A stretch of DNA of 28,903 nucleotides from a virus: positions 1-28,903 of IMG/VR virus record IMGVR_UViG_3300038696_000236. One strand, 5' to 3'. A program made the position numbers and the translations under genes. Below, one piece after another: positions 13,156 through 19,179 of this stretch. How positions within the stretch are numbered: position 1 is the stretch's first letter; every line of letters begins with the position of its first letter. The notes under the pieces were generated by a model. The model had not been told where the DNA came from, made no database searches, and saw nothing but the letters and a program-made list of their open reading frames with translations.

Positions 13156-13616
13156 ATAGAGCCATGACTGACACACCGGACCTATACGCTTTGCTAAAAC
13201 TGGTAACGTTTGAAAACGCGAGCCATCTGACAAACGATGTAGTTCTTTGCAACCACTGCGGCTCATTGCTACATGGTCCAGAGGAAGGCGTTTTTTGGGA
13301 AAAAGAAGCTGCCCGGCATAGGTGCGAGGGTATGTATAAGGTTGCTCTCGCCGCCGCCCTGGACCGTACTGAATCCAACACTCGTCCCACGCAGTCATAC
13401 GCATACATTGGCAAAGGCGGGAAGCCCCGGCAGGCCCGTGACATGGAGGACGAAATCGACGCCCTGGGAGCTGAGTTAAAGCAGCTGCGGGAGGCGTTGG
13501 GTGATGCGAATGAATTGGCCCATGGCGTTAGCGTCTCTGACAACCGAACTATGGCAATGTGGGGGCATCGGGTTGGGGTAGGAATCCGCGTTGCCTTAGC
13601 GGGGGTGAAGCCATGA
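13152..13616 (+). CDS. Hypothetical protein with CxxC motif and coiled coil
   Basis: A 154-residue protein. CNHCG (residues 33-37) with C58 later could bind a metal. Residues 96-125 (ARDMEDEIDALGAELKQLRE onward) form a likely coiled coil. The GTG at 13152 overlaps the dCTP deaminase stop and has GGAGAA five bases before it. ATG at 13164 is the alternative. From here to 14405 the genes overlap end to start (four-base ATGA overlaps) and look more GC-rich than the phage core, so they seem to be an acquired accessory cassette. Function unknown. Confidence 0.65.
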   Translation: MNRAMTDTPDLYALLKLVTFENASHLTNDVVLCNHCGSLLHGPEEGVFWEKEAARHRCEGMYKVALAAALDRTESNTRPTQSYAYIGKGGKPRQARDMEDEIDALGAELKQLREALGDANELAHGVSVSDNRTMAMWGHRVGVGIRVALAGVKP

Positions 13617-13777
13617 GCAGAATCATACTCCTTAATACCTCGGTCATCGCGCTTTCCGTAATCGTTTTTATAGCAGGGAGTTGGGCGCTCAACAGTGGGG
13701 GATCCAACTGCCCAACAGTGCGCTACACGCCGTCCGCAACGCTGCTAGAGCAGCTTCAACCGGAGTCCAAACCATGA
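13613..13777 (+). CDS. Small single-pass membrane protein (54 aa)
   Basis: ATG at 13613 lies in the ATGA overlap with the previous stop. Residues 4-24 (IILLNTSVIALSVIVFIAGS) are a strong hydrophobic helix. The remainder is polar and proline-rich with one Cys. It should be a signal-anchored inner-membrane peptide with its tail in the periplasm. A longer in-frame start at 13559 adds residues unrelated to a membrane protein. No function can be assigned; small spanin-like or exclusion proteins look similar. Confidence 0.55.
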   Translation: MSRIILLNTSVIALSVIVFIAGSWALNSGGSNCPTVRYTPSATLLEQLQPESKP

Positions 13778-14169
13778 CTGACCAGACCCCCAACTTTTCA
13801 GTTGCCAACCTGGAGTGGTCAGTCCGAACCGCAAACGTGCTCAGCCACGCCAAAATAGAATCTATGGAAGATTTTCTGTCGCTCAACAAACTTACCGTGA
13901 TGAGCTGGCGACAGGCTGGAACCCGAACGTGGAAGGAGATAGCGGAAATGCAAGAATACTTGCGTAACCCTCCTCCTGTTTGGAATCCCTGTGCTGCGCA
14001 TGATTTAGAGATCAAGCGTTTGCGAGAAGCGCTGGCCAAAAGCCGTGATGAAATCGACGAATACATTCGGCAAGAATACCCCTCAGATCATCCAGTGCAT
14101 GAACGATACCGGAAACGCGATTTTGCAGCCAATCCGGCCCGTATAGCCCTAGAGGAAAACGCGCCATGA
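13774..14169 (+). CDS. Stand-alone RNA polymerase alpha-CTD-like protein
   Basis: A 131-residue protein. Residues about 10-65 match the C-terminal domain of bacterial RNA polymerase alpha: LEWSVRTANVLSHAKIESME then DFLSLNKLTVMSWRQAGTRT and WKEIAEM. Compared with E. coli LTVRSANCLKAEAI...NLGKKSLTEI, R265, N268 and G296 of the DNA-binding surface are kept, while K298 is Arg and S299 is Thr. The rest (about 85-131) is a charged helix. Alpha-CTD binds UP elements and activators, so this protein could tether a polymerase to promoters or compete with the host alpha. The start overlaps the previous stop (ATGA). Similar small alpha-CTD proteins occur in some alphaproteobacterial mobile elements as far as I know. 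Confidence 0.72.
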   Translation: MTDQTPNFSVANLEWSVRTANVLSHAKIESMEDFLSLNKLTVMSWRQAGTRTWKEIAEMQEYLRNPPPVWNPCAAHDLEIKRLREALAKSRDEIDEYIRQEYPSDHPVHERYRKRDFAANPARIALEENAP

Positions 14170-14405
14170 CTCACTCCATCTGCCGCACTTGCAACGGAAC
14201 CGGCCGCGTATCTGAACGTGGGCGGCTCTACACAGACCCTGGAACCAGAACCAGTTGCCCAGACTGCTGGGATCAACACAAAGCTCAGCAGGAGAATGAA
14301 GAATCATTGGCTATGACCCATGCAGATAATCAGGAAGCGGATAATCTGATGTACAATACAATCCCACAAGGGGTTGCTATTAAGACGTACCTTGAGTCAT
14401 ATTAA
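14166..14405 (+). CDS. Small DnaJ-type zinc-finger protein
   Basis: A 79-residue protein starting in an ATGA overlap. CRTCNGTGR (residues 6-14) is a CxxCxGxG motif as in DnaJ zinc centres, and CPDCW (31-35) supplies the second CxxC. There is no J domain, so it is not a co-chaperone. Stand-alone proteins of this type are common in phages and plasmids and may fold around one zinc. The tail (about 48-79) is acidic. It closes the accessory cassette that begins at 13152. Confidence 0.65.
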   Translation: MTHSICRTCNGTGRVSERGRLYTDPGTRTSCPDCWDQHKAQQENEESLAMTHADNQEADNLMYNTIPQGVAIKTYLESY

Positions 14406-14406
14406 G

Positions 14407-14424
14407 TCACACCACACCACACCG
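14407..14424 (+). repeat. C/A-rich leader element, copy 6
   Basis: TCACACCACACCACACCG lies between the zinc-finger gene and the winged-helix gene, 15 bases before the ATG. Its presence ties the plasmid segment to the phage genes that use the same element. Confidence 0.75.
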
Positions 14425-14438
14425 CTCTAAAGCACTAA

Positions 14439-14777
14439 ATGAGGTATAGTTTGACAGAATTACTCAAAAGTGAGCAAGAATATGCATTGGAATATAAACT
14501 ACTCTGTATAAAAGAAGGGCATATGCCCCTTCATCTAACAGAGCTTCCTACACGTAAGCTACGCAAAAGCGCCAAGCGCACGCAGCTACGAGAGTTTCTC
14601 GAAACTCGTGTGGGCAACATCAAAACAGCAGAGCTTGCCAAAATCCTCAACCTCTCTGACGATTCAATACGTCGATACTGTCACACCTTCGTCAATGAAG
14701 GTTGGCTCCAAGCTGACAAGACACGAGCTGGCTACACTTACAAATCACACTTCCAAGAACAGTATGCTCCTGATTGA
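14439..14777 (+). CDS. Winged helix-turn-helix DNA-binding protein
   Basis: A 112-residue protein with a helix-turn-helix at about residues 61-85 (IKTAELAKILNLSDDSIRRY) followed by WLQADKTRAGYTYK, which reads as the wing. The first ~50 residues are basic (RKLRKSAKRTQLREF). It could control the rep gene that follows or the prophage state. It is the only likely transcription repressor in the window, but has no CI-type oligomerisation domain. The start is uncertain. ATG 14439 follows the leader element without a clear Shine-Dalgarno. ATG 14523 has AAGG close by and would give 84 residues including the whole DNA-binding domain. Confidence 0.65.
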   Translation: MRYSLTELLKSEQEYALEYKLLCIKEGHMPLHLTELPTRKLRKSAKRTQLREFLETRVGNIKTAELAKILNLSDDSIRRYCHTFVNEGWLQADKTRAGYTYKSHFQEQYAPD

Positions 14778-14784
14778 AACCCAA

Positions 14785-14826
14785 CTATGAGGTTTTCGGG
14801 GAGATGTGAGTTTCTTGCATCTCCCC
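14785..14826 (+). terminator. Terminator-like hairpin overlapping a single inverted iteron
   Basis: GGGGAGATG (14798-14806) pairs perfectly with CATCTCCCC (14818-14826), followed by TTTC. Its 5' side overlaps CTATGAGGTTTTCGGGG (14785-14801), which is the reverse complement of the origin iteron found after rep. Rep bound here, 75 bases before its own gene, could repress its synthesis, as many iteron plasmids do. Confidence 0.65.
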
Positions 14827-14875
14827 TTTCATATTTACTCTTTCATAATTTACGCACTCAATCTACGTTGATGGC

Positions 14876-15718
14876 ATGCGTGTAATAAACCTCATCCCCA
14901 GATTAGATCAGTCATTCAAGCCTACCGAGTTGATCCACATCACCGGTCATCAAAGCCTGTCTCTCAACTCCCGACGAGCCATAACCATACTTTGGCATAA
15001 GGCTCACTTGGACGGTATTGAAGAATGCAAAGACTACAAAATTGAGATCTCTGAGCTCTGCACAGAAGGTCACAAAGGTTACGAGATGGCCACTGAAGCC
15101 ATTGTAAACCTTATGCAAACTCTCATTACTATGTACCTCCCTGACGGCACTATAAGACGTGTGCAGTTCTTAGGGGGTAACGACATGGACAGCCCTGATC
15201 GACCCAGCGGCACCCTAACTTACAGCTTTGATAGACGGTTGATAGACGTCCTCAATGATTCAACTATTTGGGGTAAAATATCCCTACCTATCCTTATGGC
15301 TCTGTCGTCTAAATACTCTGTATCTCTCTATGAGAACCTGGCCCAGTGGGCAGGTCTTTCTCACAAGATCTCACAGATGCTCACTCTTAGAGAATTTCGA
15401 GGTCTTATGGGTGTCGAAGAAGGTAAGTATGAAGCTTTCGGGGAACTCAACAAGCATGTGATCAAGCCCTGTATTGCAGACATCAACGCACTGGCTCCCT
15501 TCAATATCTCAGCTTTACCGATCAAAACTGGCAGAAAAGTTACCAGTATTCGCATTGGATGGTGGTTGAAATCCCCAGAAGAAAGCGAAGCTGCGTTTGC
15601 TGAGATACGCAACACCAAGAGCGACCGCAAAGCACGTACCTCTGGACAAGCTTCTTTTGTATTTGACCCGTCTCCCTCCGTTGCGCGAATAACCAAGAAG
15701 AACCGTATAAAGACTTAA
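14876..15718 (+). CDS. Plasmid replication initiator, Rep_3 (RepB-like) family
   Basis: A 280-residue initiator. The start of the domain (HQSLSLNSRRAITILWHKAH, residues 21-40) matches the conserved opening of Rep_3 proteins, which place two winged helices on iterons. ISLPILMALSSKYSVSLYEN (about 137-156) and LTLREFRGLMGVEEGKYEAF (about 172-191) are further family landmarks, the latter being the second recognition wing. A basic, disordered tail follows. It should bind the iterons at 15852-15932, open the origin and recruit host DnaB with DnaA. No clear Shine-Dalgarno precedes the ATG (only TGATGG), so expression may be kept low. Rep lies inside an otherwise N4-like genome, which is the key oddity of the window. 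Confidence 0.88.
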   Translation: MRVINLIPRLDQSFKPTELIHITGHQSLSLNSRRAITILWHKAHLDGIEECKDYKIEISELCTEGHKGYEMATEAIVNLMQTLITMYLPDGTIRRVQFLGGNDMDSPDRPSGTLTYSFDRRLIDVLNDSTIWGKISLPILMALSSKYSVSLYENLAQWAGLSHKISQMLTLREFRGLMGVEEGKYEAFGELNKHVIKPCIADINALAPFNISALPIKTGRKVTSIRIGWWLKSPEESEAAFAEIRNTKSDRKARTSGQASFVFDPSPSVARITKKNRIKT

Positions 15719-15769
15719 CCCTTTATTTCGGTTTTTTAGGGTGGTCTCGCTGTCACGAGGCTACTTCAA

Positions 15770-15785
15770 CTGTGAGGTTTTCGGG
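15770..15785 (-). repeat. Inverted iteron copy
   Basis: CTGTGAGGTTTTCGGG is the reverse complement of the iteron consensus CCCGAAAACCTCAYAG. It lies just ahead of the DnaA boxes and faces the direct array. Confidence 0.85.
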
Positions 15786-15795
15786 TCATTCACCC

Positions 15796-15828
15796 TGTGG
15801 ATAAGTCTGTGAATAACTCTGTGGATAA
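15796..15828 (+). other. Three phased DnaA boxes
   Basis: TGTGGATAA at 15796 and 15820 are perfect DnaA boxes (reverse complement TTATCCACA), and TGTGAATAA at 15808 is a one-base variant. The starts are exactly 12 bp apart. Together with the iterons they mark a host DnaA-assisted plasmid origin. Confidence 0.88.
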
Positions 15829-15851
15829 GTAGCTGGTCTGGTACTAAAGCT

Positions 15852-15932
15852 CCCCGAAAACCTCACAGTTCGTGCCCGAAAACCTCATAGTAGTGCCCGA
15901 AAACCTCACATTTCCCCCCGAAAACCTCATAG
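15852..15932 (+). repeat. Four direct iterons (plasmid origin, oriV)
   Basis: Cores CCCGAAAACCTCA start at 15853, 15875, 15895 and 15917, spaced 22, 20 and 22 bp, about two helical turns. Each is followed by CAG, TAG, CA or TAG. They lie 135 bases after the rep stop, the usual arrangement for Rep_3 plasmids. An AT-richer stretch suited to melting (TTTATTTCGGTTTTTTA) lies at 15722-15738. Confidence 0.92.
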
Positions 15933-16014
15933 TTCGCGCCCTAAGCAACTGTAATGGTTATCCAATTCAGCCCTGAATCTTAGAATTAGAATATAAAAGA
16001 GAAGGAGATGAGCC

Positions 16015-16173
16015 GTGACAGATCCTATCGGAACCAAGGAAGGCGAGAGCTGCGGGCGTTACCCCGAGCGCAGATACTGGCCTAAGCCGTGCAAGGGAGT
16101 GATGGAGCGATGGCACAGACCTAGTGGGCCTGACGAAATTCAATGCAACACATGCCACGAAATTGGAGATTGA
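16015..16173 (+). CDS. Very small cysteine-containing protein (52 aa)
   Basis: A GTG start at 16015 with AAGGAG (16002-16007) seven bases upstream gives a 52-residue product with four Cys: C13, C26, C44 and C47, the last two as CNTC. A small zinc finger is possible. The region also reads RRYWPKPCKG and ERWHRPSGPDEIQCNTCHEI. It ends one base before the ATG of the next gene. The strong ribosome binding site argues for it despite the GTG. Function unknown. Confidence 0.5.
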   Translation: MTDPIGTKEGESCGRYPERRYWPKPCKGVMERWHRPSGPDEIQCNTCHEIGD

Positions 16174-16174
16174 T

Positions 16175-16483
16175 ATGGATAACCTACGAGACAAGATTGC
16201 GGCCGTGATCTGGCAAACTGACGGCGCACGTCCTGAATTGACTGCGGATTCCATCATCGCAGCCCTGCCCGAGATGCAGGCCGAGGCGCGGGGATATGCG
16301 CGAGGGCTGCGGGATGCGGCTGTAATCTGCAACAAGGTTCGGGGCATGAGCGTCTGCGTTCGTGACGCTGAACAAACAGATCAGGCACATGACTTAGCTG
16401 TGGATAGGTGCCAAGAATATATTCTTGCCCGCATTCCCACCGACACACCAAATCAAACCAAACCACCGGAGGCAGAAATATGA
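16175..16483 (+). CDS. Hypothetical protein (102 aa)
   Basis: ATG at 16175 follows GGAG (16165-16168). An earlier in-frame ATG at 16124 lies inside the preceding small gene. The N-terminal DNLRDKIAAVIWQTDGARPE and then TADSIIAALPEM resemble uncharacterised proteins common in alphaproteobacterial phages. The central part is Ala/Arg-rich and helical with several Cys. The end (TDTPNQTKPPEAEI) is the translation of the C/A-rich element ahead of thyX, and the stop overlaps the thyX ATG by four bases (ATGA). Function unknown. Confidence 0.62.
   Translation: MDNLRDKIAAVIWQTDGARPELTADSIIAALPEMQAEARGYARGLRDAAVICNKVRGMSVCVRDAEQTDQAHDLAVDRCQEYILARIPTDTPNQTKPPEAEI
16443..16467 (+). repeat. C/A-rich leader element, copy 7
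   Basis: ACACACCAAATCAAACCAAA then CCACC lies within the 3' end of the preceding gene and directly before GGAGG, 13 bases upstream of the thyX ATG. Confidence 0.75.
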
Positions 16484-17460
16484 ACCAGATCTTCATACAC
16501 CCTGGTCAGCCACAGATGCAGGTCGAAGTTATCTTAGCTTCACGCCAGGCTAACATGCCTGATGAAAAGCCCCTCTACACAATCCGCATGCGCTACCCTC
16601 GGCCAATCCATGGTGAGGTCATGACACACCGTGTGTTTAGCCGTAACGCCCGCAGTTCTCGCGCTGTGCCAGTGAAGACCATGCTGAACGAGGTTCGCAC
16701 CATTCCCTATGTGCCGTGGCACTGGGGAGCCAATCAGAAAGGCATGCAGGCTGACAAGGAATGTGACGAACACGTTGATGCCAGTGGGCAGGATGCGTAT
16801 GAAAATCCTATAAAGCTAACACGCGAACAAGCATGGCTTGAGGCGCGTGACGCTGCCGCATCAACTGCTGAAGCCTTTATGAACGCTGGGTATCACAAGC
16901 AAAACCCCAACCGGTTGCTGGAACCATTCTCCTGGATGGACACCCTGATCACAGCAAATGAATGGGACAACTTCCTCTGGCTACGTGACCATGCTGACGC
17001 AGAGCCTCACATCATTGATCTGGCTCGTCTGTTCAAACAGGCAATCGATGCGGCCAGAGTAAACGAGCTGGAGCCAGGAGAATGGCACCTGCCCTACATA
17101 GACATAAACGATGTAGAAGTAGGTGCTGAAATCTTTCCAGACAGTATGGATCCATTCAACAAATGGTTGTGCAAAATCTCAGCCGCTCGTTGTGCCCGGA
17201 TCAGCTACAAACCTTTCGATGGTGATCCATCATACGATCGAGAGCTGGAACGGTATGACAGCCTAGTCAGTTCTGACCGTGTGCATGCCTCACCTTTGGA
17301 GCACAGTGCTTCCCCTGATACGCTTAGTTACACGGCAATCCAAGAAGAGCCTGGTAAAGTTGGATTCAGGCGTGAATGGGCCGAACCTAGTCTACACGGA
17401 AACCTCAAAGGCTGGATCCAGTACCGCCAAACCATCCCAAATCACACCTACACTGGTTAA
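16480..17460 (+). CDS. thyX: Flavin-dependent thymidylate synthase
   Basis: A 326-residue ThyX, which makes dTMP from dUMP with FAD and methylene-tetrahydrofolate. The signature xHRxxSxNxxSxR is seen as THRVFSRNARSSR (residues 49-61), with Thr in place of the usual first Arg. SPLEHSA (about 289-295) and the ENEWDNFLWLR-type block NEWDNFLWLR (about 169-178) fit the long phage ThyX variants. It is longer than free bacterial ThyX (about 220-250), as in N4-like phages. The ATG at 16480 has GGAGG (16467-16471) upstream. It completes a route from dCTP through dUTP to dTTP with the dCTP deaminase. A C/A-rich element is translated at its C-terminus (TIPNHTYTG). Confidence 0.87.
   Translation: MNQIFIHPGQPQMQVEVILASRQANMPDEKPLYTIRMRYPRPIHGEVMTHRVFSRNARSSRAVPVKTMLNEVRTIPYVPWHWGANQKGMQADKECDEHVDASGQDAYENPIKLTREQAWLEARDAAASTAEAFMNAGYHKQNPNRLLEPFSWMDTLITANEWDNFLWLRDHADAEPHIIDLARLFKQAIDAARVNELEPGEWHLPYIDINDVEVGAEIFPDSMDPFNKWLCKISAARCARISYKPFDGDPSYDRELERYDSLVSSDRVHASPLEHSASPDTLSYTAIQEEPGKVGFRREWAEPSLHGNLKGWIQYRQTIPNHTYTG
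17424..17453 (+). repeat. C/A-rich element, copy 8, at the thyX 3' end
   Basis: CCGCCAAACCATCCCAAATC then ACACCTACAC encodes the last residues of ThyX. No plus-strand gene starts just after it; instead the minus-strand partition cassette lies there. It may be the orphaned leader of a gene displaced when the par cassette was inserted. Confidence 0.55.
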
Positions 17461-17479
17461 GAAGCAGGGGAAAAGAGAT

Positions 17480-17510
17480 CCTCTGCAGAAGGCTCCATAT
17501 TCTGCAGAGG
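17480..17510 (-). terminator. Perfect 11-bp hairpin between thyX and the par cassette
   Basis: CCTCTGCAGAA (17480-17490) and TTCTGCAGAGG (17500-17510) form an uninterrupted stem with a nine-base loop. Read on the minus strand it is followed by ATCTCTTTTCCCC, so it probably ends the partition transcript. It may serve both converging transcripts. Confidence 0.65.
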
Positions 17511-17522
17511 CTAGATGGAGAG

Positions 17523-17786
17523 CTATGTCCCAGGTTTGTCTGCACCACGGGCCTTGTTGAAATAGCTTTCCATCAACACTTCCAACATTTCCCCATTAGT
17601 TCTGCGTTCACGTTTACGCAGCTCCTGAAATCCTTCGTAGGTTTCAGCGTGCATGCGGATAGACATTTGAACCACGGGGTTAGGATCCCTGCTAGCCCAA
17701 CGACGGTTTGCAGTCTCCTTGGCTCGAGCTTTGATGTCCGTTGCTTCTTCGATGTCCAAAGGTGTGAAGTCTAATTTACGCGCCAT
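17523..17786 (-). CDS. Ribbon-helix-helix partition partner (ParG-like)
   Basis: An 87-residue protein. The C-terminal half (residues 38-77) is a ribbon-helix-helix: VVQMSIRMHAETYEGFQELR then KRERRTNGEMLEVLMESYF, with the beta strand reading the DNA. The N-terminal ~35 residues are basic and flexible (KARAKETANRRWASR), as in ParG, where the tail stimulates ParA ATPase. It overlaps the 3' end of parA by 11 bases and is co-transcribed with it. It should bind a centromere and connect the replicon to ParA. No repeat array is obvious next to the cassette; the AGTGAA arrays at 1494-1739 are a candidate target elsewhere. Confidence 0.78.
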   Translation of the reverse strand: MARKLDFTPLDIEEATDIKARAKETANRRWASRDPNPVVQMSIRMHAETYEGFQELRKRERRTNGEMLEVLMESYFNKARGADKPGT

Positions 17787-18483
17787 TGTGGTTCTCCTTC
17801 AGGGTCTTTGGTGTCTTGAGCTCTGCGGCCCATTCCATAATTCCAAGCACTTCTTCTACAAAAAGCTCAGCATTTGCGATCGCCTTGGCAACGCCACTCA
17901 CTTCGACAGTATCGAGTGAATGCAGCGTTCCTCCAAAGTGATGAAGCGATGCATAAGCCGTCCTGGCATGCAGCTCAGTCGTGAAGCTGCCAACCTTATC
18001 TCTCACTTGAGCATTCAGAGACTTCGCTAAACGCGATTTTACGGCCGCCTGAGTGCGTGCAAAGAGAATACGTACCGGTATGTCCCGGCGAAGCGCTCGT
18101 GCCTCCAGGGCCACCTGTGCGAGCGTCTCAATGGCACCTTCAGCATCAGGTTGATCATCCCCCATCGGGATAATGACCAAATCGCTCTCGCCCATGGCAT
18201 AAGCGTTGGTCCTGGTTGCTGCTCCTTCGAGATCGATGATCACATACTTGGCTACAGCCAAAGCATCAGAAATCTCATCATGGATGAAGCGTTCGCCTTT
18301 GGATGTGATGATCTTCAAGCGCTCAGGGAGTGGTCCCTTTTCAGCCCACGACATAAGTCTTTGAGCTGGGTCTGCATCGATCACAACAACATTACCGTTC
18401 CTGGCAAGTGTTGTGGCCATAATGATAGCAGACGTCGTCTTTCCTGCACCTCCTTTGGAGGAGGCGAATGTGATTACTGGCAT
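17776..18483 (-). CDS. parA: ParA-type partition ATPase
   Basis: A 235-residue ParA/MinD-family ATPase. The deviant Walker A SSKGGAGKTT carries K10 and K15. VVIDADPAQ (D36, D38) is the A' motif and YVIIDLEGA is the Walker B-like block. There is no N-terminal HTH, so this is a small type Ib ParA that pairs with a ribbon-helix-helix partner rather than a large ParB. It should segregate plasmid copies along the nucleoid. GAGG stands about ten bases before the ATG on the minus strand. It is the only operon on the minus strand, which marks it as an insertion between thyX and the replication module. Confidence 0.9.
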   Translation of the reverse strand: MPVITFASSKGGAGKTTSAIIMATTLARNGNVVVIDADPAQRLMSWAEKGPLPERLKIITSKGERFIHDEISDALAVAKYVIIDLEGAATRTNAYAMGESDLVIIPMGDDQPDAEGAIETLAQVALEARALRRDIPVRILFARTQAAVKSRLAKSLNAQVRDKVGSFTTELHARTAYASLHHFGGTLHSLDTVEVSGVAKAIANAELFVEEVLGIMEWAAELKTPKTLKENHNGA

Positions 18484-18636
18484 AGTAAATACCTCATGTG
18501 CTTCAGTTTTCCCACTTAACCCTATGCACGCAATAAAGACTTTGTCACGTTAAAAATCACACCACACCGCAACAAATCACACCGAACGGCGTTTTTCGGG
18601 ACTAAATATCACCAAATACAACTCAAGGAGTAAACC
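18484..18636. promoter_or_regulatory. Divergent intergenic region between parA and the replication module
   Basis: The 153 bases must hold the parA promoter (minus strand) and the leader of the plus-strand gene at 18637. On the plus strand ATCACACCACACCGCAACAA then ATCACACCGA (18556-18585) is a doubled C/A-rich element, and TATCACCAAATACAACTCAA (about 18607-18626) is a third partial copy next to AAGGAG. I found no convincing iteron-like parS repeats here. Confidence 0.55.
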
Positions 18637-18915
18637 ATGTCTTTCTTCGCACCCATCGAAAACAGCAACGCGCTTCTCTCTCAAGGTGGCGTTTATAAGA
18701 CTGCGCCAATATCAATCTTTGAAGATCGCCTTTACGCAAAAACCGGAACCAACTCCTACATCCGTCTGATGAAGCACGGGGCCACAAGTGCCTCCAAGAC
18801 CATGTGGAAAGAGATCGACATCGATCCCGTTGCTGGAGTGCTCTCCTTCGACACGTGGCACGCCACACTCACCCCCGCAAAAACTGCTCGAGCTCGTCGC
18901 ATCAAAGCAGTCTGA
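18637..18915 (+). CDS. Small basic phage protein (92 aa)
   Basis: A 92-residue basic protein (KTARARRIKAV at the end) with a likely all-beta core: GGVYKTAPISIFEDRLYAKT and GVLSFDTWHATLTPAKTA. AAGGAG (18625-18630) with six-base spacing gives a firm start. N4-like genomes carry small uncharacterised genes ahead of the helicase, and this appears to be one of them. A DNA-binding role is possible from its charge. It is the first gene of the long plus-strand replication run. Confidence 0.68.
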   Translation: MSFFAPIENSNALLSQGGVYKTAPISIFEDRLYAKTGTNSYIRLMKHGATSASKTMWKEIDIDPVAGVLSFDTWHATLTPAKTARARRIKAV

Positions 18916-18935
18916 TCTGAACCAAGGAAATTCAC

Positions 18936-19178
18936 ATGTCTAACATCAACCGCATCGTGAAAGTGCAGCGTCCTATTTACCCTGTAGATACTGATCCATT
19001 TTGGCTTGTTTATGACCAAGCCGGTGAGTTCGAGGATCAAATTCATGACAAAGATGTACCCAACTTAGTCAAGAGCAGCATGGGTACAAAATTCAAAGCC
19101 TTCTTTGATGCCCATTGGGACCCATCAGAAGAAATATGGCTCTTCACTGGCCCAATGGTCAAAGACAGGAACTGGTAA
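18936..19178 (+). CDS. Hypothetical protein (80 aa)
   Basis: An acidic 80-residue protein with many aromatic residues (DTDPFWLVYDQAGEFEDQIH, then AFFDAHWDPSEEIWLFTGP). AAGGAAA (18924-18930) precedes the ATG. The compact pattern suggests a small alpha/beta fold; no family is recognised. The stop lies one base before the helicase ATG, so the two are coupled. It probably serves with the helicase, judging only by position. Confidence 0.62.
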   Translation: MSNINRIVKVQRPIYPVDTDPFWLVYDQAGEFEDQIHDKDVPNLVKSSMGTKFKAFFDAHWDPSEEIWLFTGPMVKDRNW

Positions 19179-19179
19179 C

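Noticed and set aside
13064-13543. Minus-strand frames of about 160 residues across 12919-13543
   Set aside because: They are antisense to dCTP deaminase and the following gene; composition (Ser/Arg/Leu-rich) is that of a shadow frame.
14166-14405. DnaJ co-chaperone
   Set aside because: Only the zinc-centre motif is present; there is no J domain with HPD.
14439-14777. CI-type phage repressor
   Set aside because: There is a helix-turn-helix, but no dimerisation or peptidase domain; kept as a generic winged-helix protein.
14876-18483. Integrase or recombinase for chromosomal insertion
   Set aside because: I looked for tyrosine and serine recombinase motifs in the window and found none; persistence appears to be by rep/par.
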